This document shows, piece after piece, positions 17,219-24,599 of a stretch of DNA of 64,000 nt (position 1 is the first letter of the stretch; the number at the start of each line of letters is the position of its first letter). A program made the translations under genes and the position numbers. Under the pieces are notes generated by a model. The model saw only the letters and a program-made list of their open reading frames with translations. It was not told the origin of the DNA and made no database searches. Source of the DNA: Streptomyces sp. TRM49041 (GTDB lineage Bacteria; Actinomycetota; Actinomycetes; Streptomycetales; Streptomycetaceae); assembly GCF_008271805.1 (NCBI RefSeq), contig NZ_VSRY01000133.1, positions 22,316 to 86,315 of the forward strand, in the 5' to 3' direction.

Positions 17219-17282
17219 GTTCCTTGTCGCTCCGTACTCTCGTGTTCTCGTGCTGTCGTGCTGCCGTGCGCTCGTCGCGGTC

Positions 17283-17495
17283 TCAGACACCTGAGGGGAT
17301 CGGGGGCAGGTCCTCCCACACCTGCCGGAGGTCGGTGTAGCGCCGGTCGGGCAGCCGCTCAAGGACCTGGCGTACCTCGGTGCGGGCGCCGGCGCCGGCG
17401 GCGGCGATCAGCAGATCGCTTCTGCTCATCGCTCCATTGGCGAAGACGGTTGCCAGATGGTCGGCGATCTCGGTGCGGGTGACGTCGTCAGCCAT
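17283..17495 (-). CDS. DUF2795-like small protein
   Basis: A 70-residue protein from ATG 17495: TRTEIADHLATVFANGAMSR, DLLIAAAGAGARTEVRQVLE, RLPDRRYTDLRQVWEDLP. The second half follows the DUF2795 plan (helix, variable turn, LxxLPDRxYxxLxxVW). It is divergent from, and paralogous with, the protein at 17836-18108, which suggests they arose by duplication and inversion. Function unknown. Confidence 0.7.
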   Translation of the reverse strand: MADDVTRTEIADHLATVFANGAMSRSDLLIAAAGAGARTEVRQVLERLPDRRYTDLRQVWEDLPPIPSGV

Positions 17496-17835
17496 GGCTC
17501 TCCAAGCGTGTGAGCGCGCGTGAACGGTTGGCGGCGTTGGTGGTGCGGTGTGATGGTCGATGCGGCCGCCACGGGCGGCTCCTTCGCCGCCCCTGGACAT
17601 GCGCGGGCGGGGTCGGCGAGCGGCTCCAATCTAACGCAGGCGCAGAGTCCGAAGGCAAGTCAGAGACCCGCCGGACGGGCCGAGTTGCCTGAATTTCGCG
17701 CACAGGGACGAGCCCGACGGTCACCGCCCTCCGGGCGTTAACCCGTACATCATGTGAGAGTCCCGGACCGCCCGCGAAGCGTGAAGGTACGATCGCGGTG
17801 AGTGACGGCGCGTATGCAGCGGGAGGACGGAAGCC

Positions 17836-18108
17836 ATGTCGACGGTGACGCGGCAGGAGATCGCCGCCAGTACCCGGGGGGCGTTCGGTTCGGGCTGGGT
17901 CGGCAGGGACGACCTGTGCGCGGCCGCGCGTTCGGCGGGTGCCCGGCCGGAGGTCGTCGCGCTGCTGGCGAGGCTGTCCGGGCATGTACGGGTCTGCGGC
18001 GTGCCGGATCTTCTTCTGCTGCTGCCCGGACTTCCTGACGCGGACGACGCGGAGGTGGCGGAGGTGGCGGAAGGGCCGGACGGCGGGGAGTCGGCGGGCG
18101 GCGAGTGA
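17836..18108 (+). CDS. DUF2795-like small protein with acidic tail
   Basis: A 90-residue protein from ATG 17836, with GGGAGG upstream. The N-terminal half (VTRQEIAASTRGAFGSGW, DLCAAARSAGARPEVVALLA) aligns by eye with the neighbour at 17283-17495 (TRTEIADHLATVFANG, DLLIAAAGAGARTEVRQVLE). It ends in an acidic, probably disordered tail. The family link is inferred from this pairing rather than from a perfect signature. Function unknown. Confidence 0.7.
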   Translation: MSTVTRQEIAASTRGAFGSGWVGRDDLCAAARSAGARPEVVALLARLSGHVRVCGVPDLLLLLPGLPDADDAEVAEVAEGPDGGESAGGE

Positions 18109-18132
18109 CCGGCTCCGTGGGCCGGCACCCGT

Positions 18133-18459
18133 TCAGGTACGGAAGGCCACGGCGGCGGGCATCCCTGCCGGCGGCAGCTGGTCGCTCCCGGAGTCGGCGG
18201 GCTGCATGAGCACCGCGGTGAGGACGAGGCCCACCACGGCGACCACGACCGCCACGACGGCCACGACCTTCCGCCAGTCCCGCCGCCTTCCGCGGCCACG
18301 CCGTACGCCGCCGGTGTCCGCGTGGCCGGACGGTTCGGGGGGTTCGCCGGTGAACTGCCGGCCGAGCGCGGACATGCGGGCGTCGAGGTCGGGGTCCTCG
18401 CGTGCGAGAAGCCGCTCGATCTCGGCGAGCAGGCGGTCCTCGTCCATTCCGGATGCCAT
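18133..18459 (-). CDS. DUF3040 domain-containing membrane protein
   Basis: About 108 residues. The N terminus has the DUF3040 pattern of an acidic helix (DEDRLLAEIERLLAREDPDL) followed by ARMSALGRQF; a basic patch (RRGRGRRRDWRK) and a single membrane segment (VVAVVAVVVAVVGLVLTAVL, ~70-90) come next. Orientation is probably N-in with a short external tail. The ATG at 18459 has GGAGG eight bases upstream; ATG 18447 is an alternative. Family function is unknown. Confidence 0.8.
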   Translation of the reverse strand: MASGMDEDRLLAEIERLLAREDPDLDARMSALGRQFTGEPPEPSGHADTGGVRRGRGRRRDWRKVVAVVAVVVAVVGLVLTAVLMQPADSGSDQLPPAGMPAAVAFRT

Positions 18460-18512
18460 GTAGACCACCTCCGGTGCGACGTGCTGGTGACTGCGTGCGG
18501 TTGCGTCGGGGG

Positions 18513-19292
18513 CTACGCCTGGGTGACCGGGCGTTCCTCGTGGGGGCGGAACATGTCGACGAGGCGCAGCACCTCCATGGGGAGTGGGAAGATCAGTGTG
18601 GAGCTCCGCTCCGAGGAGATCTCCGCCATGGTCGACAGGATCCGCGGATGCATGGCGGCCGGGTGGCCCTCCAGCCGACGGGCCGCGTCCGCCGGTGTCT
18701 CGGCGGCCTCGAACTCGCCCTTGGCGTGGGTGGCCCTGGCCCGCCGGTCTCGTTCGGCCTCCGCCTGCCGTGCCATGGCGCGGCGCATGGCCTCGGGCAG
18801 TTCGCCGTCCTCGACCTCGACGAGGGTGACCTTCGCGCCCCAGGGGTTGGTCACGTCGTCGATGATCCTCTGGAGCTTCTGGTTGATCTCGTCACGGTTG
18901 ACGAGCAGTTCGTCGAGGTCGACCTGGCCGAGAATGCTGCGGAGCGTGGTCCGGGCGATCTGCGAGGTGCCCTGGACGTGGTTCTCGATCGCGACGACCG
19001 ACCTGTTCGTATCGACGACGTGGAAGTAGGTCACCGCGTTCACCCGCACCGTCACATTGTCCTTCGTGATGACGTCCTGTGGTGGTATGTCCATGGTGAC
19101 CGTGCGCAGCGAGACGCGCATCATGCGGCCGACGACCGGGATGATGAAGAAGAGACCTGGGCCTTTCGCCCCGATGATCCGGCCGAGCCGGAAGATGACA
19201 CCCCGCTCGTACTCGGGCACGACCTTCACCGACATCGACAGCAGCAGGAGCAGGACGGCTGCGCCGAATATGAGACCGACGAGTGAGTTCAT
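18513..19292 (-). CDS. Slipin family protein (SPFH/Band 7 domain)
   Basis: About 259 residues. An N-terminal hydrophobic hairpin (LVGLIFGAAVLLLLLSMSV) precedes the SPFH core: VVPEYERGVIFRLGRI, GPGLFFIIPVV, DVITKDNVTVRVNAV, then QVDLDELLVNRDEINQKLQR and the C-terminal coiled region MRRAMARQAEAERDRRARA. Slipins form membrane microdomain scaffolds and are classically partnered with an NfeD membrane protease. The ATG at 19292 has GAGGAGG upstream and overlaps the stop of the upstream nfeD remnant (ATGA), so the ancestral coupling is preserved although nfeD is broken. An apparent 445-residue fused frame reaching back to 19850 is an artefact of that deletion. Confidence 0.92.
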   Translation of the reverse strand: MNSLVGLIFGAAVLLLLLSMSVKVVPEYERGVIFRLGRIIGAKGPGLFFIIPVVGRMMRVSLRTVTMDIPPQDVITKDNVTVRVNAVTYFHVVDTNRSVVAIENHVQGTSQIARTTLRSILGQVDLDELLVNRDEINQKLQRIIDDVTNPWGAKVTLVEVEDGELPEAMRRAMARQAEAERDRRARATHAKGEFEAAETPADAARRLEGHPAAMHPRILSTMAEISSERSSTLIFPLPMEVLRLVDMFRPHEERPVTQA

Positions 19293-19850
19293 GGGGCTTC
19301 CTCCTCGGGTTCGGCGGCCTCGGCCACGAGTTCCAGACCGTCGCGGTCGACGACACGTACCCGTAGTCCTTCGTGTACCCGCCCGTCCCGAAGCCGCACG
19401 GTCCACCGGGCCCCGTCGAGGAAGACCTGCCCTCTGTCGCCGTCCCCGCCGCTCACCACGGCCGTACGACCGGCGAGGGAGGCGCGGCCGATGGATGTAC
19501 GCCACCGCGGACGCGGTGCGCGCTCCGGCGGGCCCGACGTAGACGATCACCGGTACATCGGCGGACAGGAAGTCCTGGACGATGTCCCGGGTCGACTGGA
19601 GAAGTCCGCCGGGCGTGTCCATCTCCAGGAGGAATGCCTGGTGGCCGTTGCGTTCGGCCAGGTCGACGCCCTCCTTGAGGTGCTCGGCGACGACCGGGGT
19701 GACCGTGCCGTCCAGGCGGGCGGCCGACACCGTCGGGCGCTGCGCGGGCTGCGCACCGGCCAGTGCCTCGCCCGCGACCGGGACGACGGCCAGGCAGACG
19801 AGAACGGCGAGGCATGCCCGGGCGAGCGTCTGGACAGGCGTCTGGGCCAC
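19289..19850 (-). pseudogene. nfeD: nfeD remnant: protease N terminus and OB-fold C terminus, middle deleted and out of frame
   Basis: From ATG 19850 the frame encodes a signal peptide (ACLAVLVCLAVVPVAGEALA), then the NfeD/ClpP-class protease start: LDGTVTPVVAEHLKEGVDLA, FLLEMDTPGGLLQSTRDIV and VIVYVGPAGARTASA, which includes the usual catalytic Ser region. About here (near 19500) homology jumps, in another frame, to the C-terminal OB fold: IGRASLAGRTAVVSGG, GQVFLDGARWTVRLRDG, VRVVDRDGLELVAEAAEPEE and the stop at 19289-19291. The catalytic Lys region and all membrane helices that should lie between are gone. The N-terminal frame reads through into the slipin frame. Confidence 0.85.
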
Positions 19851-19999
19851 GGCATGTGCGGTCCCCCTTCGTACGGCGGGAGGCGATGCCCGTGTGCCCG
19901 GCGATTACCCCCGGGCGGTGCGGCCATGCGCGGCGCGGACCGCCGACGCGCCGGGCAGGGCACCGTGCCGGTTCGCCGACACCGAGCGGGCCCGGCGCC

Positions 20000-20506
20000 T
20001 CACGGGCGGGTAGCGGCCTCCAGACGGGCGTGCCGGGAGAGGTACGCGTCGGCGGACCAGGCGCCCGCGCCGACGGCCAGCAGGAACAGCGTGCCGCACA
20101 GCTGGGCCAGGTCCGTGCGGGACGCGTGGGTGAAGTCCCACCAGCCGGACGCGTCGGCGAACAGCGGCGCGCCGCCCCAAAGGATCGGCAGCTTGGTGAT
20201 CGCCAGCGCGCCCACCATGTCGACCACCATGGGCAGGGCGGCGAGCCGGGTGAGCAGCCCGGCCAGGACGAGGAGACCGCAGACGGTCTCCAGAAGGCCG
20301 TCGAGGGGCGCGAAGAATCCAGGCATCGGGATCCCCGCCCGGTCGAAACGGCCGGCGCCCAGCTCGTCCGGGCGCAGGAGCTTCAGGACGCCCTCGGAGG
20401 CGAACACCACCCCGACGTAGAACCGGACGAGCACCACCGCGCCGGGGGCCTCGGTGTGGACCAGGCGGGTGCGCCACGAGCTGGTCGACGTCAGGAGGGA
20501 GGTCAT
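20000..20506 (-). CDS. DoxX family membrane protein
   Basis: A 168-residue protein with four membrane segments: AVVLVRFYVGVVFASEGVLK, LETVCGLLVLAGLLTRLAAL, VDMVGALAITKLPIL and LCGTLFLLAVGAGAW. The DoxX signature (RxxxGxxFxxxGxxKL; GxxLLxGLxTRxAA) is evident. DoxX proteins are quinone/thiosulfate-oxidation- or oxidative-stress-associated membrane proteins; the specific role here is not known. It is divergent from the Rv1733c-family gene across a region containing an OsdR-box-like palindrome (20635-20648). Confidence 0.88.
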   Translation of the reverse strand: MTSLLTSTSSWRTRLVHTEAPGAVVLVRFYVGVVFASEGVLKLLRPDELGAGRFDRAGIPMPGFFAPLDGLLETVCGLLVLAGLLTRLAALPMVVDMVGALAITKLPILWGGAPLFADASGWWDFTHASRTDLAQLCGTLFLLAVGAGAWSADAYLSRHARLEAATRP

Positions 20507-20634
20507 GCGGGGCCACGTCCTTCAGGCGGTTGGTCGTCGTCCGACCCGGACATCGTGCGCCGCCGGAGCCGTACGCAGAACACGGCATCGGGCCGTTCCC
20601 GCGTACGGGTGAACACGGTCCCGTGCCGGATCGC

Positions 20635-20648
20635 GGGCCGTCCGGCCC
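20635..20648. promoter_or_regulatory. Candidate OsdR box GGGCC-GTCC-GGCCC
   Basis: A 14-bp palindrome in the divergent region between DoxX and the Rv1733c-family gene, 84 bases before the latter's start. It fits the consensus GGG(A/C)C-N4-G(G/T)CCC shared by seven intergenic sites in this island, which resembles the core of the mycobacterial DosR box. Confidence 0.65.
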
Positions 20649-20731
20649 CTCCCGCGCGGGCCCAGGGCCCCTGCACGGCGCCCCCGCGCGGCGGCACCCT
20701 GGGAGGGAGACCGACGGAGGGCGGTGAGGCT

Positions 20732-21352
20732 GTGACCCACGACGTGCGGCTCATCGGGACTGCCCGGGCGCCGGTGTGGCGGCGGCGGTGGCGGGAGCAC
20801 CCGCTGCGACGGCCCGTCGATGTGGCCGAGGCGTGGCTGCTCCTCGTGCTCGGCGCGGTCCTCTGGTCCGGCGCGCTGCTGGCCGGAGTGGCCGCCGGCG
20901 GATGGGCGTACGGCCGTACGGCGGCCGCCGCGGCGGAGCAGGCGGCGACCCGGCACCAGGTCACCGCCGAGATCGTCCAGGACGTGTCCGGGGCCGGTCC
21001 GGCGACGACGGACGGACGGACACAGGCGCAGAAGGTCCGCGCGGACGTCCGCTGGACGGGCCCCGACGGGCGGGTCGGCACCGGTGTGGCGTCCGTCCCG
21101 GCGGACGCGGCACGGGGCGACCGTACGGCTGTGTGGCTGGACGCCGACGGCCGGGTCACCGAGCCGCCGATGAGCGGCGGGGACGTGTGGAGCGGGGCCG
21201 TCGTGGTCGGGGCGACCGTCACGGCCTTGGGCGTGAGCGCCGCGGCGGTGGCCGGCGCGGCCGTGCGTGGCGCGGCCCGCAGGTACCGGGCGGCGGAGTG
21301 GGAACACGAGTGGCGCCGCGTCGAGCCGCAGTGGACCCGGCGCGGAGTGTGA
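20732..21352 (+). CDS. Rv1733c family membrane protein
   Basis: About 206 residues from GTG 20732, with GAGG upstream. Two membrane segments: AWLLLVLGAVLWSGALLAGV (~33-55) and VVVGATVTALGVSAAAVAGA (~155-180). Between them lies an exposed domain with AEIVQDVSG and GPDGRVGTGVASVPADAARG. This is the architecture of Rv1733c, a DosR-regulon membrane protein of Mycobacterium tuberculosis whose biochemical role is unknown. Its presence beside CBS, USP and OsdR genes fits a dormancy island. Confidence 0.85.
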   Translation: MTHDVRLIGTARAPVWRRRWREHPLRRPVDVAEAWLLLVLGAVLWSGALLAGVAAGGWAYGRTAAAAAEQAATRHQVTAEIVQDVSGAGPATTDGRTQAQKVRADVRWTGPDGRVGTGVASVPADAARGDRTAVWLDADGRVTEPPMSGGDVWSGAVVVGATVTALGVSAAAVAGAAVRGAARRYRAAEWEHEWRRVEPQWTRRGV

Positions 21353-21421
21353 GGGCGGTGTGCGAGGGCACGCCGCGAGGAATGTGTCGTAGTCGACCGT
21401 ACGGAAGAGGAGGTGGGCGCG

Positions 21422-22048
21422 ATGCTCGCGTCACCGCGCACCGTGAGTGATGTCATGACCCATACGGCCGTCGCGGTGGGACGGCACGCGTCGTACAAGG
21501 AGATCGTCGCGCTGATGGAGCAGTGGGAAGTCAGCGCGCTGCCGGTGCTGGAGGGTGAGGGCCGGGTGATCGGCGTCGTTTCCGAGGCGGATCTGCTGCC
21601 GAAGGAGGGGTTCCAGGAGGGGGACGGGCAGGGCTTCCCGGCGGGCGCGGCCGAGGCGGCCAAGGCGGGTGCCGTGTACGCGGAGGACCTGATGTCCGCC
21701 CCGGCGGTCACCGTGCACGCGGACGCCACCCTGGCCGAGGCGGCGCGGATCATGGCGCGGCGGCGGGTCAAGCGGCTGCCGGTGGTGGACGGGGTGGGGC
21801 TTCTGGAGGGGGTGGTGAGCCGCAGTGACCTGCTGAAGGTGTTCCTGCGTCCGGACGAGGAGATCGAGGAGGAGATCCGGGGGTCCGTCCTTCCCGATGT
21901 GCCCGCCGCGGCCGGGGTGCGGGTGTTCGTGGAGGACGGCGTGGTGATCCTGAGCGGGCTGCTGCCCGACCGGTCGCTGGTTCCGCTGCTGGCCCGCGCG
22001 GTGCGGGCGGTGGAGGGCGTCGTGGACATCCGGGTGGACCTGGCCTGA
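21422..22048 (+). CDS. CBS-pair and BON domain protein
   Basis: About 208 residues. CBS1 spans ~8-65 (VSDVMTHTAVAVGRHASYKE, ALPVLEGEGRVIGVVSEADL), CBS2 ~90-150 (AEDLMSAPAVTVHADATL, KRLPVVDGVGLLEGVVSRSD) and a short BON-like domain ~158-208 (VRVFVEDGVVILSGLLPDRS). CBS pairs bind adenine nucleotides and act as energy sensors; BON domains associate with membranes or lipids. The ATG at 21422 has AGGAGG eight bases upstream and is preferred over GTG 21413. A close relative lies at 29808-30422. Confidence 0.9.
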   Translation: MLASPRTVSDVMTHTAVAVGRHASYKEIVALMEQWEVSALPVLEGEGRVIGVVSEADLLPKEGFQEGDGQGFPAGAAEAAKAGAVYAEDLMSAPAVTVHADATLAEAARIMARRRVKRLPVVDGVGLLEGVVSRSDLLKVFLRPDEEIEEEIRGSVLPDVPAAAGVRVFVEDGVVILSGLLPDRSLVPLLARAVRAVEGVVDIRVDLA

Positions 22049-22054
22049 CGCCCC

Positions 22055-22086
22055 CCACGGCGTGACGGCAGCCCGTCACGCCGTGG
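22055..22086. terminator. Bidirectional terminator, 14-bp perfect stem
   Basis: The arms 22055-22068 and 22073-22086 pair perfectly over 14 bases with a 4-base loop, just after the CBS gene stop and before the converging DUF1918 gene stop. Confidence 0.85.
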
Positions 22087-22111
22087 ACGCTTGCCCATGG
22101 GTCACCGGCGG

Positions 22112-22420
22112 CTACTTGTGCGGGTGCCTCGTTCCGGTCAGATGCCGGACATGGGCGTCGGGGCCCGGGAAGAAGAGCGACACACGTCCGGTGTCCGACC
22201 ACCGCACGTCGTACGGCGGGGTGCCGTCCGCGTGCCGGAGTCCCACGACCTCTCCGTCGCGGCGTGGCACTCCGACGACCGGTCCGTCTACCAGGATCTG
22301 GTCACCGAGCACGGCGTGCATGGCGCCGCCGTGCTCCTCACGTGCTCCGACGTCACGGACGTCACGGACGTCACGTGCGTGGCCGCCTCCGCCGCCGCCC
22401 CGGCTCTCCGTGGTGTTCAT
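22112..22420 (-). CDS. DUF1918 domain-containing protein with repetitive N-terminal extension
   Basis: About 102 residues. The C-terminal two thirds is a clear DUF1918 domain: AVLGDQILVDG, PRRDGEVVGLRHADGTPPYD, VRWSDTGRVSLFFPGPDA; a small SH3-like fold of unknown function found in actinobacterial stress loci. The N-terminal 33 residues are an extension with a poly-Gly run and a RDV-RDV-RDV tandem encoded by a 9-bp DNA repeat (22349-22375). ATG 22420 has GGGAG upstream; ATG 22321 would give the more usual family length. Confidence 0.88.
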   Translation of the reverse strand: MNTTESRGGGGGGHARDVRDVRDVGAREEHGGAMHAVLGDQILVDGPVVGVPRRDGEVVGLRHADGTPPYDVRWSDTGRVSLFFPGPDAHVRHLTGTRHPHK

Positions 22421-22452
22421 GACGTGCTCCCGTGGTTCGAGTGGCTTCGCGT

Positions 22453-22477
22453 GGTCTCGGGGGTCTCGGGGGTCTCG
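22453..22477. repeat. 9-bp tandem repeat GGTCTCGGG, 2.8 copies
   Basis: Nearly three head-to-tail copies just upstream of the DUF1918 start. A second, unrelated 9-bp tandem (GACGTCACG, three copies, 22349-22375) lies inside the 5' coding part of the same gene. Confidence 0.8.
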
Positions 22478-22522
22478 TTCGGTCCCGTGCGGCCACCGTC
22501 TGCTCCCCTGCCTTCCGGCTGT

Positions 22523-23485
22523 TCAGTCGCCCGGGGCGGGGACGGTGACGATCGGGCACTCCGCTCGGTGCAGCAGGCCGTGGACGACCGAACCGAGCCG
22601 CATGCCGGCGTAGCCGCCGTGGCCACGCCGTCCGACGACGAGCGCGACGGCGTCGTGGGAGGCCAGCGCCAGTTCCTCGACCGGGTGGCCGCGCAGGACG
22701 TGCTCGGTGACGGACACGTCCGGGTACTTCTCCGGCCAGCCCGCGACGGCCGCGGTCAGCAGTCGGTGCCGTTCGCGGGCCGCCGCCGGCTCGTCGCCCA
22801 CGGGCTCACCGGTGAGGGCACCGGCGGTGTCGGCGAACGCACCCGACAGAGCCAGGCGGGGCTGGGGCCAGACCCACATGGCGCGTACGGAAGCGCCGCG
22901 CAGGCTCGCCTCCTCCAGCGCGAAGGCGAGCGCGGCCCTGGACGCGTCGCTTCCGTCGACGCCGACGACCAGGTGCGCGGGGCCCCGGGGTTCGCGCGGC
23001 GGTTCGGCGACCACGGCGACGGGGCAGGCGGCCCGGGCGCTCACCGGGACGGTCACGGAGCTCTGGCTGAAGAGCTCCGCTGACCGGCCGAGGCGGCGGG
23101 AGCCGAGCACCAGCAGCCTCGCCTGTGCGGAGCGCCCGCACAGTACGGCCGCGGGCCCTCCGTCGAGCAGCTCCGTCGCCACGGTGACGTCGGCGTGGGT
23201 GTCGGTGACCCAGGCGGCCGCCTCGGCCAGCGCACGGGCGCCATCGGTGCGCAGCTCGGCGCGGTGCGCGGAGTCGCTGACCCGGTGCCGGCGGCTGCCG
23301 TGCGGCAGGTCGTGCAGCGCGGGTACGGAGAGCACGAGCCGCAGCGGAAGTCCCCTGACGCGTGCCTCGTCGGCCGCCCAGGCGAGCGCCGGTCCGACGC
23401 CGTCGCCGGGGTCGATGCCGACGGTGATCTCGTGCCGCTCCTCCGGTCGGTTGATCTCCGGTGCGTGCGTCTCCGGTGTGCTCAT
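22523..23485 (-). CDS. Universal stress protein, tandem UspA domains
   Basis: A 320-residue protein with two Usp domains (~20-155 and ~168-318). The second keeps the ATP-binding signature: VVGVDGSDASRAAL at its start and GRRGHGGYAGMRLGSVVHG near the end (GxxGxxG...GSVxxxLLHxAxCPV). The first is more diverged (GIDPGDGVGPAL, LGSRRLGRSAELFSQSSVTV). Tandem USPs bind ATP and are induced in stationary phase, hypoxia and other stresses. It follows the next USP gene by about 30 bases on the same strand, so both are likely transcribed from the promoter near 24435. Confidence 0.92.
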   Translation of the reverse strand: MSTPETHAPEINRPEERHEITVGIDPGDGVGPALAWAADEARVRGLPLRLVLSVPALHDLPHGSRRHRVSDSAHRAELRTDGARALAEAAAWVTDTHADVTVATELLDGGPAAVLCGRSAQARLLVLGSRRLGRSAELFSQSSVTVPVSARAACPVAVVAEPPREPRGPAHLVVGVDGSDASRAALAFALEEASLRGASVRAMWVWPQPRLALSGAFADTAGALTGEPVGDEPAAARERHRLLTAAVAGWPEKYPDVSVTEHVLRGHPVEELALASHDAVALVVGRRGHGGYAGMRLGSVVHGLLHRAECPIVTVPAPGD

Positions 23486-23516
23486 CGTTCCTCCTCCGTG
23501 CTCTCCGCCGCGCCGG

Positions 23517-24434
23517 TCACTTCTGGTCTTGCGGCTCCTCGTCGCTCCCCGTGCGGGGGACGATCTCGACGGGGCAGTGCGCGTGGTGCAGCAGCGCGTG
23601 GGTGACGTGCCCGATGGCCCGGCCGATGCCGAGCGGCGGGCGGTGTGCGCCCACCACGACGAGGTCCGCCTCGTGCGTGGCCTGGACGAGCAGCTCGGCG
23701 GTGGAACGCCCGCCCTCCACCTCGGTGGTCACGGTCAGCTCGGGGAACTCCGCGCGGAGACCGTCGGCGAGCACGCTCATCTCGTGGACGTGCTGCCGGG
23801 CGATGCCGTCGATGTCGTCCAGAAGGGTGCGGGCGGTACCGACGTGGGACAGCGGGTTCCAGACGGTGAGCAGCCGCAGGGCCGCCTTGCGCAGCTCGGC
23901 CTCGTGGGCGGCGTGGCGGACCCAGCCGTGGTCGTGCTCGTCGCGTACGGCGGCGATGACGACGCCCGTGCCCGGCCGCTCCTCCGGCTCGCCGCGGACG
24001 ACGACCACGGGCACCTTGGCGTGGGCGGCGACGCCCAGACCGACCGAGCCGAGCAGCAGCTCGGCGAAACCGCCGACGCCCCGGTGGCCGACGACGATGG
24101 TGCCGTCGGTGCCGGCCGCCTCACGGAGCGCGGCGACGGCCTCGCGGCCGCTGAACTGCTTCGCGACGGTCAGCTCCGGGAACCGCTCCGCCACAAGGTC
24201 GCCGGTCTCGGTCAACAGGTCGTGCCCGGCGTCACGGACCTTCTCGGCGGCCTCGGCCGACGAGTAGAGGACGCGGTTGTCGGTACCCGACGCGTACACG
24301 ATGCGCAGCGGCTGCCGACGCCGGTCCGCCTCGGCGGCCGCCCACAGAACGGCGGCCCTGGCCTGGACGGAGCCGTCGACGCCGGCGATGACCGGCCCCG
24401 TGATCGTCGTACCTGAGGTCGTGGGGTGGTTCAT
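23517..24434 (-). CDS. Universal stress protein, tandem UspA domains
   Basis: A 305-residue protein with Usp domains at ~12-150 (VIAGVDGSVQARAAVLWAA; VGHRGVGGFAELLLGSVGL) and ~160-295 (VVVGAHRPPLGIGRAIGHV). The first domain retains the GxxGxGGxxxxxLGS nucleotide-binding motif. ATG 24434 has an AGGAGG ribosome binding site. It is divergent from pncB across a 165-base region that contains a candidate OsdR box (24518-24531), 84 bases before this start. Confidence 0.92.
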   Translation of the reverse strand: MNHPTTSGTTITGPVIAGVDGSVQARAAVLWAAAEADRRRQPLRIVYASGTDNRVLYSSAEAAEKVRDAGHDLLTETGDLVAERFPELTVAKQFSGREAVAALREAAGTDGTIVVGHRGVGGFAELLLGSVGLGVAAHAKVPVVVVRGEPEERPGTGVVIAAVRDEHDHGWVRHAAHEAELRKAALRLLTVWNPLSHVGTARTLLDDIDGIARQHVHEMSVLADGLRAEFPELTVTTEVEGGRSTAELLVQATHEADLVVVGAHRPPLGIGRAIGHVTHALLHHAHCPVEIVPRTGSDEEPQDQK

Positions 24435-24517
24435 GGCTCCTCCTGAGCTCGTGTCGGTCGCATTCCCACGCTGGCACCGGGGAATCCGCACCGGGAGGGC
24501 CCGCAGGGCCGGGGACC

Positions 24518-24531
24518 GGGCCAAAGGTCCC
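24518..24531. promoter_or_regulatory. Candidate OsdR box GGGCC-AAAG-GTCCC
   Basis: A 14-bp near-palindrome between the divergent USP gene (start 24434) and pncB (start 24600). GGGACC at 24512-24517 immediately to its left makes a second, overlapping inverted repeat with GGTCCC. It could control both genes. Confidence 0.65.
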
Positions 24532-24599
24532 TGCGGGGCGCGAGTACCCCGTCCGTCCCTCTCACGCCCGTACCCGAGACGCGGAAAGCGGCGAGCCCC

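Noticed and set aside
18513..19850. A genuine NfeD-slipin fusion protein of 445 residues
   Set aside because: The linking ~60 residues are out-of-frame NfeD C terminus; the slipin has its own start and ribosome binding site. The fusion frame results from the deletion.
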